In this document: piece by piece, positions 44,669 through 52,338 of the stretch
Layout of the letters: each line of letters begins with the position of its first letter
Position numbering within the stretch: the stretch's first letter is position 1
Assembly: GCF_021129235.1 (NCBI RefSeq)
Contig: NZ_JAJOMA010000023.1
Location: forward strand, 49,929 to 113,928
Origin: Kineosporia mesophila
Lineage (GTDB): Bacteria; Actinomycetota; Actinomycetes; Actinomycetales; Kineosporiaceae
DNA: 64,000 nucleotides
Direction of reading: 5' to 3'
Program-made: the position numbers and the translations under genes
Notes under the pieces: generated by a model
Seen by the model: only the letters and a program-made list of their open reading frames with translations
Told to the model about the DNA's origin: nothing
The model's database searches: none

Positions 44669-45817
44669 TCAGTACACGGGGAGTGAGGGATCGACGCGTG
44701 CCGCCCAGGCCAGCACTCCGCCGTCCAGATTGAGAACCCGCGGGAAGTCGGTACTCAGGACGCGGGCCACCTTCTCCGACCTCCCACCGCTCTTGCAGTA
44801 GACGATGATGTCCCGGTCCGGCGGGAAGGCCGCGGCCTGAGCGGCCATTTGCCCCTGCGGGACGAGCCGGGCCCCTTCGATGCGGACGATGTCCCACTCG
44901 AACTGCTCGCGTACGTCGACCAAGAGAAAGTCGTCCTCGGCCCGGCCGCGCCGCTCCAGGCGATCGGCCAGCGTCTCGGGGGAGATGGTCGCGACCGGCG
45001 GGGGCGCCGCGGCCGGGGAAGCGCACACGTAACTGAGATCGGTCAGGTCGGTGATTGTGGCTTCTGGGCCGCACAGTGGGCACAGCGGGTCCTTGTTCAC
45101 CTTCAGGACCTGGGTCTCGACCTCGGTCCCGTCATAAAGCCAGAGCCGCCCCACCAGCGGGCGCCCGTGGCTCAGAATCAGCTTGATCGCCTCCGTGGCC
45201 TGCACCGCTGCGACCGAGGCGCACAGGGCGCCGAAGACACCGCCCTCCGCGCAGCTGGGTGCCAGTTCCGGCGGCGGCGCCTGGGGGTAAAGACAGCGGT
45301 AGCACGGGCCGCCTTCCACGTTGAAGACGCTGGCCTGACCGGTGAACTGGAACACCGATCCCCAGACGCACGGTATGCCGAGGAAATGACAGGCGTCGTT
45401 CACCAGGTAGCGTGTGGGGAAGTTATCGGAACCATCGATCACGACGTCGTAGTCCCGCAGGATGTCGAAGCAGTTGGCGGCGGTCAGCCTCTCGGTAACG
45501 GGGCGGACCTCGATTAGCGGGTTGATGTCGGTCATCCGCCGGTGGGCCGAGTCCACTTTGGGCACGCCGAGCGTGGACTCCCCATGGATGACCTGACGCT
45601 GGAGGTTCGACCGTTCGACGACGTCGTCGTCGATCACCCCGACGACCCCGACCCCGGCGGCCGCCAGGTACATGAGGGTGGGTGATCCCAGGCCGCCGGC
45701 CCCGACGACGAGGACCCGGGCGGACTTGAGGCGGCTCTGCCCCTCGACACCGACCGAATCGATCGAGATGTGCCGTGAATACCGCTGGAGCTCATCGGGG
45801 GACAGAGTGCTGACCAT
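44669..45817 (-). CDS. ThiF/MoeB-type adenylyltransferase with C-terminal rhodanese
   Basis: A 382-aa MoeZ-like fusion. The N-terminal E1-type domain has SRHISIDSVGVEGQSRL, the nucleotide-binding GAGGLGSPTLMYLAAAGVG, DDDVVERSNLQRQVIH and the ligand-shaping VIDGSDNFPTRYLVND. Two Cys pairs (CYRC and CPLC) form the zinc site. The C-terminal rhodanese (about residues 280-382) has LVDVREQFEWDI and the persulfide Cys in IIVYCKSGGRSEKVA. It activates the MoaD-like protein by adenylation and loads sulfur. It starts nine bases behind the transketolase C-half. A second copy dedicated to a secondary-metabolite operon, rather than to molybdopterin synthesis, is implied by the neighbours. Confidence 0.92.
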   Translation of the reverse strand: MVSTLSPDELQRYSRHISIDSVGVEGQSRLKSARVLVVGAGGLGSPTLMYLAAAGVGVVGVIDDDVVERSNLQRQVIHGESTLGVPKVDSAHRRMTDINPLIEVRPVTERLTAANCFDILRDYDVVIDGSDNFPTRYLVNDACHFLGIPCVWGSVFQFTGQASVFNVEGGPCYRCLYPQAPPPELAPSCAEGGVFGALCASVAAVQATEAIKLILSHGRPLVGRLWLYDGTEVETQVLKVNKDPLCPLCGPEATITDLTDLSYVCASPAAAPPPVATISPETLADRLERRGRAEDDFLLVDVREQFEWDIVRIEGARLVPQGQMAAQAAAFPPDRDIIVYCKSGGRSEKVARVLSTDFPRVLNLDGGVLAWAARVDPSLPVY

Positions 45818-45826
45818 GGCGTTTCC

Positions 45827-46729
45827 CTACTCTTCGAGGAAGTTGGCGATGCTGCGGCGCAGTCCGGCCGCGTCCAGGCCGTGGGCGATGTCGTGCTGAC
45901 GAGTGCTCCCGTAGTGCCGGAGTTCCTCCCGGCCCACGCCCAGCCCGAGCACCCGATGCCGCAGGCCGCGCAAGGCCGTCGTGACCTCGGCCACCGACGT
46001 ACCGGCCAGGTAGGGCTCGACCAGCACGATCGCCAGGTCGTCCTGTCCGCTCGCCGCGGCCCGCAGCGTCCGGTTGTCGAAAGGGCGGATCCGGGTGGCG
46101 TAGAGAACGGTGACGTCGAGGCCGTCGGTCGCGGCGAGGACGTTGTCGGCCAGCGGGCCGACCACCAGCACGACGCCGCGTTTCCCGGTCCGTAACGTTG
46201 TGAAGCCCTCCTCAGCGCCGACGTAGGCGCGGGTGTTCGAGCGGTTCGACAGCCGCAGGTAGACCAGATCGTCGGTGACCGCCGCCGCCCGGAGCTGAGC
46301 CTCCGCCTCGTCGGTGTGACCGGGGACCTGGATGGTCCAGTCGGGCAGCGTGGCCAGGAGCGCGACGTCGCCGGGGGATTGGTGGCTGCGGCCGCTGTTG
46401 GCGATGTCGTACGAGCCTCCGGCGCTGACCAGGACGGCTCCGACACCCTGATGGTTGAGGTCCAGTTTGATCTGCTCGAAGGGCCGCTCCACCAGGAACG
46501 GGGCGAAACTGTGGGCGATCGGCCGCACCCCGGCCAGGGCGAGACCGCCGGCCATGCTGATCAGGAGCTGCTCGCGGATCCCGACATTGACCACCCGGTC
46601 GGGGTGACGGGCGCGAACGCCGTCGAAGGCCTTGGCGGTGAGATCGGCGGTGAGAACCGCCAGGCGCGGGTGAGCATCGATCAGCTCGGCGGTGACGTCG
46701 ACGAAGCGCTTTCGCATGAGGCCCGGCAT
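45827..46729 (-). CDS. Transketolase, C-terminal half (split)
   Basis: A 300-aa protein holding the pyrimidine-binding and C-terminal domains. The catalytic Glu is in VVNVGIREQLLISMAGGLAL. Other family segments are RPIAHSFAPFLVERPFEQIK, SYDIANSGRSHQSPGDVALL and VYLRLSNRS. It lies 32 bases behind the N-terminal half, and together they make one split ThDP-dependent transketolase-like enzyme. Split transketolases occur in several actinomycete natural-product loci, where they shift two-carbon ketol units. Here the acceptor is unknown. Confidence 0.88.
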   Translation of the reverse strand: MPGLMRKRFVDVTAELIDAHPRLAVLTADLTAKAFDGVRARHPDRVVNVGIREQLLISMAGGLALAGVRPIAHSFAPFLVERPFEQIKLDLNHQGVGAVLVSAGGSYDIANSGRSHQSPGDVALLATLPDWTIQVPGHTDEAEAQLRAAAVTDDLVYLRLSNRSNTRAYVGAEEGFTTLRTGKRGVVLVVGPLADNVLAATDGLDVTVLYATRIRPFDNRTLRAAASGQDDLAIVLVEPYLAGTSVAEVTTALRGLRHRVLGLGVGREELRHYGSTRQHDIAHGLDAAGLRRSIANFLEE

Positions 46730-46761
46730 CTGCTTTCTCCTCCTCCGATCGGTGGGCTGGA

Positions 46762-47472
46762 TCAGTGGGTGGGCAGCTGTTGCTCGACCTCGGCCACCAC
46801 GACCCGCGGCCGGTCCGGATGATCTTCGGTGAAAGCGGCACCGAGGGCGGCGAGGTCGCGGCCGTCAGCCCGGGCAGTGGCCCAGCCCTCCACCGCGAAT
46901 CGTTTCTCGATGCCGCCCGGCCAGCCGTGACTGGCGGAGGCGTTGTCGATGACCACGACGTTCAGCTGCCCGAACCCGGCGCGGCCGGCGAAGGCGATCG
47001 CCTCGTGGTTGGAGCCCTCGTCGAGCTCGGCGTCGCCGAGGAGGACCCACACCGATGGGTCGCCCGGGCCGCTGAGGCCACGGATGCGCAGGCCCAGCGC
47101 CGTACCGACCGCGAGGGGCAGACCGTGGCCGAGGGAGCCGCTGGAGATCTCCACACCAGGCACGAGCAGACGGTCCGGATGCAGTCCCAGGGGTGAGCGG
47201 AAGCGGCCGAAGCGGTCCAGTTCGTCGGCCGGGAAGAAACCCTTGGCCGCGAGCACCGCGTAGTAGGCCATCGGGCCGTGACCCTTGGACAGGAAGAAGC
47301 GGTCCCGTTCTTCTACCCAGCTCGGGTCGACCCGAAGCACTTTTTCATAGAGAACCCACAGCGTCTCCAGGGTGGAAGTGGCGGCGCCCGTGTGCTTCTC
47401 ATCGCCGATCATGCGTGCCATCAGGGCTTTCAGAGCGGGGAACCCGGTCGCCGGGTCGGTCGCGGTAGTCAT
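46762..47472 (-). CDS. Transketolase, N-terminal half (split)
   Basis: A 236-aa ThDP-binding half. It shows the diphosphate/metal motif LLGDAELDEGSNHEAIAFAG ending in VVIDNAS, and the His-bearing loops FFLSKGHGPMAYY and SSGSLGHGLPLAVG. Its start overlaps the stop of the cupin gene (ATGA), so the two are translationally coupled. The length is that of N-terminal halves of split transketolases. Pairing with the adjacent C-half would complete the active site. Confidence 0.88.
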   Translation of the reverse strand: MTTATDPATGFPALKALMARMIGDEKHTGAATSTLETLWVLYEKVLRVDPSWVEERDRFFLSKGHGPMAYYAVLAAKGFFPADELDRFGRFRSPLGLHPDRLLVPGVEISSGSLGHGLPLAVGTALGLRIRGLSGPGDPSVWVLLGDAELDEGSNHEAIAFAGRAGFGQLNVVVIDNASASHGWPGGIEKRFAVEGWATARADGRDLAALGAAFTEDHPDRPRVVVAEVEQQLPTH

Positions 47473-48347
47473 GACGGTCCTCCGAAGTCGTCGCCTAGTG
47501 CGGTGGTGACCTGGGCGGGGAGGGCGGTGGCGGACTGGGCCCGGGCGTGCGCGACGAGCGCATCCACATCCGTCTCGCCCACGGCCTTCGCCAGTTTCGT
47601 GACCAGTGTCTCGACCTGGTGCCGAAGGTCGTCCGGGTCGGCTCCGGCCAGCGGCGGAAGCATCTCGTCGGCCAGTAACCGGCCGACCGTCCCGGCAATG
47701 TCGTTGAGGATGTCGATGGCTTCCAGAGGACGAACGGCCAGGGTCAAGTGAATGCTCGCCCGGTCAGGGGCGGCTTGGCCATCGTGTCGCCATCCGCGAG
47801 GGATCCACAGCACGTCCCGCGGCCCGAGGGTGACGGTCGTGGGCTCTTCGTCGGCGAAAGATCTGAGTTTCCAGATTTTTTTGCCGGCCAGCTGGACCAG
47901 GAAAGCGCCGTACGGATCCGAGTGATCCCCGAAACCTTTGGCCCCGGGCGGGGTCAGGAACGCGTTGATGAACACCCGGGTGCCGAGGGAGTCCGCCAGC
48001 TCGCGCATCAGCTGCCCGGCCGGGGGATGGAACAGCTGCAGGCCCTGCAGGATGAGCGTGGAGCCGTCAGCCATCTCTTTGAGAACGCCTGCGGCGTCGA
48101 CCAACTGGTTGCGCGGATTGCGAGCATCCTTCTGCGGGGCGACTGTGTAACGGGACACCGGGATCAATGCGCCGTCGCGGGCCATTCGGAAGGACGGCAC
48201 CCGCAGGCCTCGCGTAGCCATGAGTTCATCGACGTCGCCGGGTGAGAGAACCTGCAGGACGGTGGGCGATGCGGTGCCGGTCAGCGGAGCCGTGGGCCAC
48301 CCGTGAGCGAAGGCGTCCACGCAAAAGCCGAGATCACGCAAACCCAA
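47469..48347 (-). CDS. JmjC-like cupin oxygenase (cupin_4/ROXA type) 1
   Basis: A 292-aa protein with a cupin_4-type core. The metal ligands are visible: HxD in KGFGDHSDPYGAFLVQLAG, the KKIWKL strand after it, and the distal His in RDVLWIPRGWRHDGQ. A C-terminal helical region (about 200-292) fits ROXA/MINA53-like dimerisation and winged-helix domains. These 2-oxoglutarate/Fe(II) enzymes hydroxylate protein or peptide side chains. Its gene opens the leftward operon, divergent from the candidate precursor, so it is a likely peptide hydroxylase. The start at 48347 is the upstream-most ATG. No strong alternative is seen. Confidence 0.82.
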   Translation of the reverse strand: MGLRDLGFCVDAFAHGWPTAPLTGTASPTVLQVLSPGDVDELMATRGLRVPSFRMARDGALIPVSRYTVAPQKDARNPRNQLVDAAGVLKEMADGSTLILQGLQLFHPPAGQLMRELADSLGTRVFINAFLTPPGAKGFGDHSDPYGAFLVQLAGKKIWKLRSFADEEPTTVTLGPRDVLWIPRGWRHDGQAAPDRASIHLTLAVRPLEAIDILNDIAGTVGRLLADEMLPPLAGADPDDLRHQVETLVTKLAKAVGETDVDALVAHARAQSATALPAQVTTALGDDFGGPS

Positions 48348-48544
48348 GACTCCCCCAGGGATCGATCATTGATTACCCCCAACAACCAATCATGAATGTG
48401 CCCTATTTGCAATGTTTTTCTGATTGCTGCAGGTCAGGTACCCGTTCTGTCGGGTGGGAGGCGATCGGTGTCATTTTGTCTTGCGTGACTCCTCCGGGCC
48501 GTGCGAACGTGTTGATGCCCATCCGTAAACCATTGGAGGACATC
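48348..48544. promoter_or_regulatory. Divergent promoter region of the RiPP-like operons
   Basis: About 200 bases of unusually AT-rich DNA (for this genome) between the divergent cupin and precursor-peptide genes. They must contain both operon promoters. An imperfect inverted repeat, TCATTGATT at 48366-48374 and AATCATGA at 48388-48395, is a candidate operator. A strong ribosome site (GGAGG, 48535-48539) precedes the peptide start. No dedicated regulator gene is in the locus. Confidence 0.5.
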
Positions 48545-48661
48545 ATGAACGAGTCCCTGCTCAGTCCGTCGGAAGCTGAACTCCGGGCGGCTGCGATCGA
48601 CGACGTGAGTGACTTCGACGGCGACGCGCCCATGGTGATCGAGAACATCGACTTCGCCTGA
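48545..48661 (+). CDS. 38-aa acidic peptide, candidate RiPP precursor
   Basis: A short ORF at the head of the rightward operon, with an ideal ribosome site (GGAGG five bases before ATG 48545). The peptide has ten acidic residues and only one basic one. It starts MNESLLSPSEAELRAAAI, a likely helical leader, continues through an Asp-rich DDVSDFDGD linker and ends APMVIENIDFA. Downstream come cupin, cupin, YcaO, TfuA and an oxidoreductase, all on the same strand, which is the order expected for a RiPP precursor and its modifying enzymes. The C-terminal stretch after GD is the likely core. It has no Cys or Ser/Thr, so azoline formation is unlikely; backbone thioamidation and side-chain hydroxylation are more plausible. 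It matches no precursor family that I know. Confidence 0.7.
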   Translation: MNESLLSPSEAELRAAAIDDVSDFDGDAPMVIENIDFA

Positions 48662-48758
48662 GTGGCCTGAGTCGTCCGACCGGATGACATCGCCGGCGGC
48701 AGGTGATCGTCCGCCTGCCGCCGGCTCCGTTCCTCCTTCCAACGGATCGGGAGCCGTA

Positions 48759-49628
48759 ATGACCTCCAATGTGCTGTCCCCACTCGTCGCCGCCGGCGGG
48801 GTCCTCAATTCGGCCTACTACGGTTCGAAGGCCGTCCTGCTGGAGGACGCGGTCGACGTGGGGGGCCTGCCCTCCGTCGACGATGTCTTCGAGTGGATCG
48901 ACGGCAGTCTCCTGCGCCGCCCGTACTTCTCGGTTCTGCACGACGGGGTGCGGCCGCCCGACAGCGAGGTGCTGGCCTCCCGGACCATCGACGGGACCAC
49001 GATTAAAGGGTTCGTGGACCCGGCCGGAGTGCGTCGGCAGCTGGATTCGGGAGCCACGATCAAACTGAATCAGATCGAGGACTGGCACCCGCTCATCCGC
49101 GCGATGAACGACGAGATGAATGCGATCTTTCCGGCCGAGTCGAAGGCCTACCTTTTCTACACGCCCGCTGGGAAGCGTGGCATGAGGCCGCATCGTGACG
49201 GCTCGCGGGTGGTCGCCATCCAGCTCGCCGGGGTCAAGGAGTGGCACCTCTACGCCGAGCCCGAACAGGCCGGGGCCCGAGCCGGTCTGGACGTCGACAC
49301 CTCGCAGGAACAGGTCGTCCTGCGCGGCCCGGGCGACGTGCTGTACCTACCGCACGGTTACGCTCACGCGGCGACCGCGGTGGACGGCCCTTCTCTGCAC
49401 ATAACTTTCACTCTGGCCGAGCCGGCACCCGACATGCTGGTGCGCGCCTATGTCGCCCAGTGGGTGGACTCGGGCGGCCCGGAGCGAGCGCTTGCGGGGC
49501 AGGACCCACATTCCTCGCTCGCTTCGGTCAAGGCATTGCTGGGTGACCTCGGCGACTCCGGCCGGACCGACGCGGAAACGCTGCTGCAGCACGCACTGCA
49601 GGCTGCTCGCACCAGGGATGCATCGTGA
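48759..49628 (+). CDS. JmjC-like cupin oxygenase (cupin_4 type) 2
   Basis: A 289-aa protein from ATG 48759, chosen because a GGGAG site precedes it; the open frame runs 25 codons further up without similarity. Metal ligands are HxD in GMRPHRDGSRVVAIQLAG and the distal His in GDVLYLPHGYAHAATA, with VKEWHLY between, as in cupin_4/JmjC-type peptidyl hydroxylases. It should bind Fe(II) and 2-oxoglutarate. It directly follows the candidate precursor and is therefore a prime tailoring enzyme, probably hydroxylating Asp, Asn or another core residue. It is clearly related in type to the cupin at 47469 but diverged. Confidence 0.82.
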   Translation: MTSNVLSPLVAAGGVLNSAYYGSKAVLLEDAVDVGGLPSVDDVFEWIDGSLLRRPYFSVLHDGVRPPDSEVLASRTIDGTTIKGFVDPAGVRRQLDSGATIKLNQIEDWHPLIRAMNDEMNAIFPAESKAYLFYTPAGKRGMRPHRDGSRVVAIQLAGVKEWHLYAEPEQAGARAGLDVDTSQEQVVLRGPGDVLYLPHGYAHAATAVDGPSLHITFTLAEPAPDMLVRAYVAQWVDSGGPERALAGQDPHSSLASVKALLGDLGDSGRTDAETLLQHALQAARTRDAS

Positions 49629-49639
49629 AGGGGGATACT

Positions 49640-50425
49640 ATGAAAAACGTTACGGGTAGCTTAGATTCATGGCTCTCCGAGCTCGCCGAGGCGGAGACCA
49701 CCGCTGTGGCGGTGCCATCCGGGCTGGATCTTCCGAATGCGGGCGACCTTCAGGCGGCGATCGACTGTGGCCTGCTGGCCTGGCCGTACGTGCAGGTGCT
49801 GGGTCTGGACGGGCCGCTCCAGCACGAAACCGTCTTCACCACCCGCACGGTGCAGAACCATGCGGTGCCCGGTTACGTGCACCGCAGTAACGTGCTGGCA
49901 CTTCTCCGGGACGGAGCCACCCTGCGGTTCCCGTCCGTGAGCGACTGGCGCCCCGAGATCCGGCCGGTGGTGCAGGCCGCGCAGCGGGCGCTGGAGTCTG
50001 GAGTGGAGGTCACGGCCTGGCTCACGGCCAACGGCGCCGACCCGGTGCTTCCCTCGGACCACGGGGAAACCGTGGTGCTGGTCTGCTCGGGCAATCTGCG
50101 CTGGAGCCTGCCGCCGACCGGCCGGGCCGCCGAACTCGTCCCCGGCCAGGCCCTGAAGGTGCCGGCTGGCCCGGGGGCGGTTCAGGTGATCGGCTCGGAC
50201 GACTGCCTGTTCCTCACCTTCGCCCGTCGCGTCCCCAGCGCTCGCGAACTTGTGACCGCGCTCCAGGACGCCGCGCTCGCGTACGTTGCCGGGCTTGGCC
50301 CCTCGGCCACTCATCACCTGATGCCGGCCAGTGAGAAGGCCGAGTGGGTCCGGACCGAGCTGAACCGATTTTACGCCGACCTCGACGCGGCCGACCTGCT
50401 CCGGTCGCTGGTTCGGGCGTCGTGA
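49640..50425 (+). CDS. Degenerate JmjC-like cupin lacking metal ligands
   Basis: A 261-aa protein from ATG 49640 with an AAGGGGGA ribosome site. Its layout (an internal RDGATLRFPSVSDW segment, a cupin strand ETVVLVCSGNLRWSL, then the turn ALKVPAGPGAVQVIG) mirrors the other two cupins. However, the HxD position reads SDHG and the distal His is replaced in PAGPGAV. It is therefore probably not an oxygenase but a partner, substrate-binding or scaffolding subunit. Its stop overlaps the YcaO start (GTGA). The relation to the cupin family is inferred from pattern and context. Confidence 0.6.
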   Translation: MKNVTGSLDSWLSELAEAETTAVAVPSGLDLPNAGDLQAAIDCGLLAWPYVQVLGLDGPLQHETVFTTRTVQNHAVPGYVHRSNVLALLRDGATLRFPSVSDWRPEIRPVVQAAQRALESGVEVTAWLTANGADPVLPSDHGETVVLVCSGNLRWSLPPTGRAAELVPGQALKVPAGPGAVQVIGSDDCLFLTFARRVPSARELVTALQDAALAYVAGLGPSATHHLMPASEKAEWVRTELNRFYADLDAADLLRSLVRAS

Positions 50426-51639
50426 CGGCGAGCACCACCCGATCTGTGGTCAGCGGGCTTGCTCTGCGCAGCCGGAGCCTGGACGAGGTCGAGGCACTGG
50501 CCGACGCTCTGCTCGAGCGCACCGGTATCAGCCGGGTCAGCGACGTCACCGGCCTGGACGTCCTCGGTATCCCGGTCTACCAGTCGGTCCGGCCACGGGC
50601 CGCGGCCGGGCTCAACACCGTGACCAGCGGCAAGGGCGTGACCGCCCAGGGTGCTCGGGTCGGCGCGAAGATGGAGGCCATCGAGCGTTTCCACTGCGAG
50701 CCAGCCGGCCGGACCGCTCTCCCGGTTCCCCTGTCGGTCCAGCGCAACGAGATGCTCACGCTAGACCCACGTCGGCTGATCCCGCGCCGCACGAACACCT
50801 GGACCCCGCAGACGCCGCTCTCCTGGTGGCCGATGCGCTGCCTGCGCAGTGACGCCGAAGTCGCCGTCCCGGCCCTCGCCGTCTTCACCCCGTTCCCGGG
50901 CGAGGCGGGGCTGATGCAGTCGAACACCATCGGGCTCGCGGCCGGTAATGACCCGGTCGATGCCACGGTGCAGGCCCTCTACGAGGTGATCGAGCACGAC
51001 TGCACCGCGTTCGGTGAGAAGTTGCGCCTCGGTTACCGGATCCGGCCCGAAACGGTGCCGGGCCCGGCCCGGGAGCTGATCGAGCGTTTCGAGCGAGCCT
51101 CGATCAGGGTGACGGTGCATGCCTACACCGGGGGACTGCCGGTGCCTGCGTTCTTCGTCACCACGGAGGACACGCACGCCCGCGACGGCATGCTGTTCAA
51201 CGGTGGCGCCGGTTGTCACCTAAATCCCGAGATCGCTCTGCTGCGGGCACTGACCGAGGCCGCCCAATCGCGCCTGGCCGTGATTGCGGGGGCCCGCGAA
51301 GATCTCGATGAGCAGGCCTACCGGCGGCATTCCTCCTACGATGAGCTGCGCGACTACCTGCACGAGTGGAGCGCCGGCCGCCCGGAGCGCTCGTTCGACG
51401 CGATTCCCGACCGCAGCAGCGGCGACAACGCGAAGGACCTGGCCCTGCTGCTCGACATCCTCGCCGAGAACGGGCTCGGGCTGGTACTGCGCACCGAACT
51501 CGCGCCGGCCGGCCTGCCGTTCACCGTGGTCAAGGTCATCGTCCCCGGCAGCGAGTTCGCGCACGTCGACAAGCTGCGCATTGGGGCCCGGCTGGTGGCG
51601 GCCCGAGACCACGGCGGCAGCGACTGGATCACGTCGTGA
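50422..51639 (+). CDS. YcaO-domain cyclodehydratase/thioamidation ATPase
   Basis: A 405-aa YcaO protein from GTG 50422, overlapping the upstream stop by four bases. The ATP-binding motifs are visible: TSGKGVTAQGARVGAKMEAIERF, SNTIGLAAGNDPVDATVQAL followed by YEVIEHDC, and EIALLRALTEAAQSRL. It ends without the PxPxP tail typical of azoline-forming YcaOs. It is followed at once by a TfuA gene, the combination shown in other systems to convert peptide amides to thioamides with ATP and a sulfide source. Here the substrate is most likely the 38-aa peptide, and sulfur may come from the MoaD-like/ThiF-rhodanese pair. Confidence 0.92.
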   Translation: MTASTTRSVVSGLALRSRSLDEVEALADALLERTGISRVSDVTGLDVLGIPVYQSVRPRAAAGLNTVTSGKGVTAQGARVGAKMEAIERFHCEPAGRTALPVPLSVQRNEMLTLDPRRLIPRRTNTWTPQTPLSWWPMRCLRSDAEVAVPALAVFTPFPGEAGLMQSNTIGLAAGNDPVDATVQALYEVIEHDCTAFGEKLRLGYRIRPETVPGPARELIERFERASIRVTVHAYTGGLPVPAFFVTTEDTHARDGMLFNGGAGCHLNPEIALLRALTEAAQSRLAVIAGAREDLDEQAYRRHSSYDELRDYLHEWSAGRPERSFDAIPDRSSGDNAKDLALLLDILAENGLGLVLRTELAPAGLPFTVVKVIVPGSEFAHVDKLRIGARLVAARDHGGSDWITS

Positions 51640-52337
51640 CCCCGGTTCTGACTGTCTATGCCGGAAGCTCACTCACCGGAGCAGACTGCGAGCGCCTGGC
51701 CACCACAGCCGCCGGGTCGGGCGTCGAACTGCGGTTCCGGCCGGCCATCAAACGAGGCGACCTGCTGCACGCACCCATGGCAACCGGCTGGCAGGACCGC
51801 GTGCTGATCCTGGACGGCCACTTCGGACAGGACATGGCGGTCTCGGTGGCCGAGGTGCGGGCCTACCTGAACTGGGGCGCGTACCTGGCCGGTGCCTCCT
51901 CGATGGGAGCGCTGCGGGCCGTCGAGTGTTACCCGCTGGGCATGGTCGGCCACGGCTGGGTAGTTCAGCAATACCGCAAGGGACGGATCGACGCCGACTC
52001 CGACGTGGCCCTGCTGATGGCGCCGGACACCTCCGAGGCACTGACGATCCCGCTGGTGAACGTGCGCTGGCTGCTGTCCCGGCTCTCCGCTCAGGGGCTG
52101 ATCACGCAAGCGGGGAAGGCGCTGGCCATTGCGGCGGCCCTGCACTACCGCAATCGTCTGCCCCAGATCCTGGCCGCTCGCTTCGCGGACGGCCTGCCGC
52201 CCGACGCCGCTCGGGTGCTGAGCGGATACCTCGAGCCGGAGGTGCTGCCCACGTGGGACCGGAAGCGGCTGGACGGCGTGGAGGCCACTGAATTCGAGAT
52301 CCGGGCTCTGTCGGCCGGCCTGGCCGAGGTGTCCTGA
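51636..52337 (+). CDS. TfuA-like protein (YcaO partner)
   Basis: A 233-aa protein from GTG 51636, overlapping the YcaO stop by four bases. Family features are VYAGSSLTGADC, AIKRGDLLHAP, RVLILDGHFGQDMAVSVAEV, WGAYLAGASSMGALRAVEC with GMVGHGWVVQQYR, and DADSDVALLMAP. TfuA proteins are the obligate partners of thioamide-forming YcaOs, proposed to help recruit or hydrolyse the sulfur carrier. The direct overlap and gene order make a working pair likely. Confidence 0.92.
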   Translation: MTPVLTVYAGSSLTGADCERLATTAAGSGVELRFRPAIKRGDLLHAPMATGWQDRVLILDGHFGQDMAVSVAEVRAYLNWGAYLAGASSMGALRAVECYPLGMVGHGWVVQQYRKGRIDADSDVALLMAPDTSEALTIPLVNVRWLLSRLSAQGLITQAGKALAIAAALHYRNRLPQILAARFADGLPPDAARVLSGYLEPEVLPTWDRKRLDGVEATEFEIRALSAGLAEVS

Positions 52338-52338
52338 G

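Noticed and set aside
44669..45817. ThiF-type protein as a RiPP partner (Ocin-ThiF) rather than a carrier activator
   Set aside because: It has the full MoeB-type E1 plus rhodanese and sits next to a GG-ending carrier, which fits MoeZ-like function instead.
50422..51639. YcaO as an azoline-forming cyclodehydratase
   Set aside because: No E1/Ocin-ThiF partner or dehydrogenase is present, and the candidate core lacks Cys, Ser and Thr; TfuA next door favours thioamidation.
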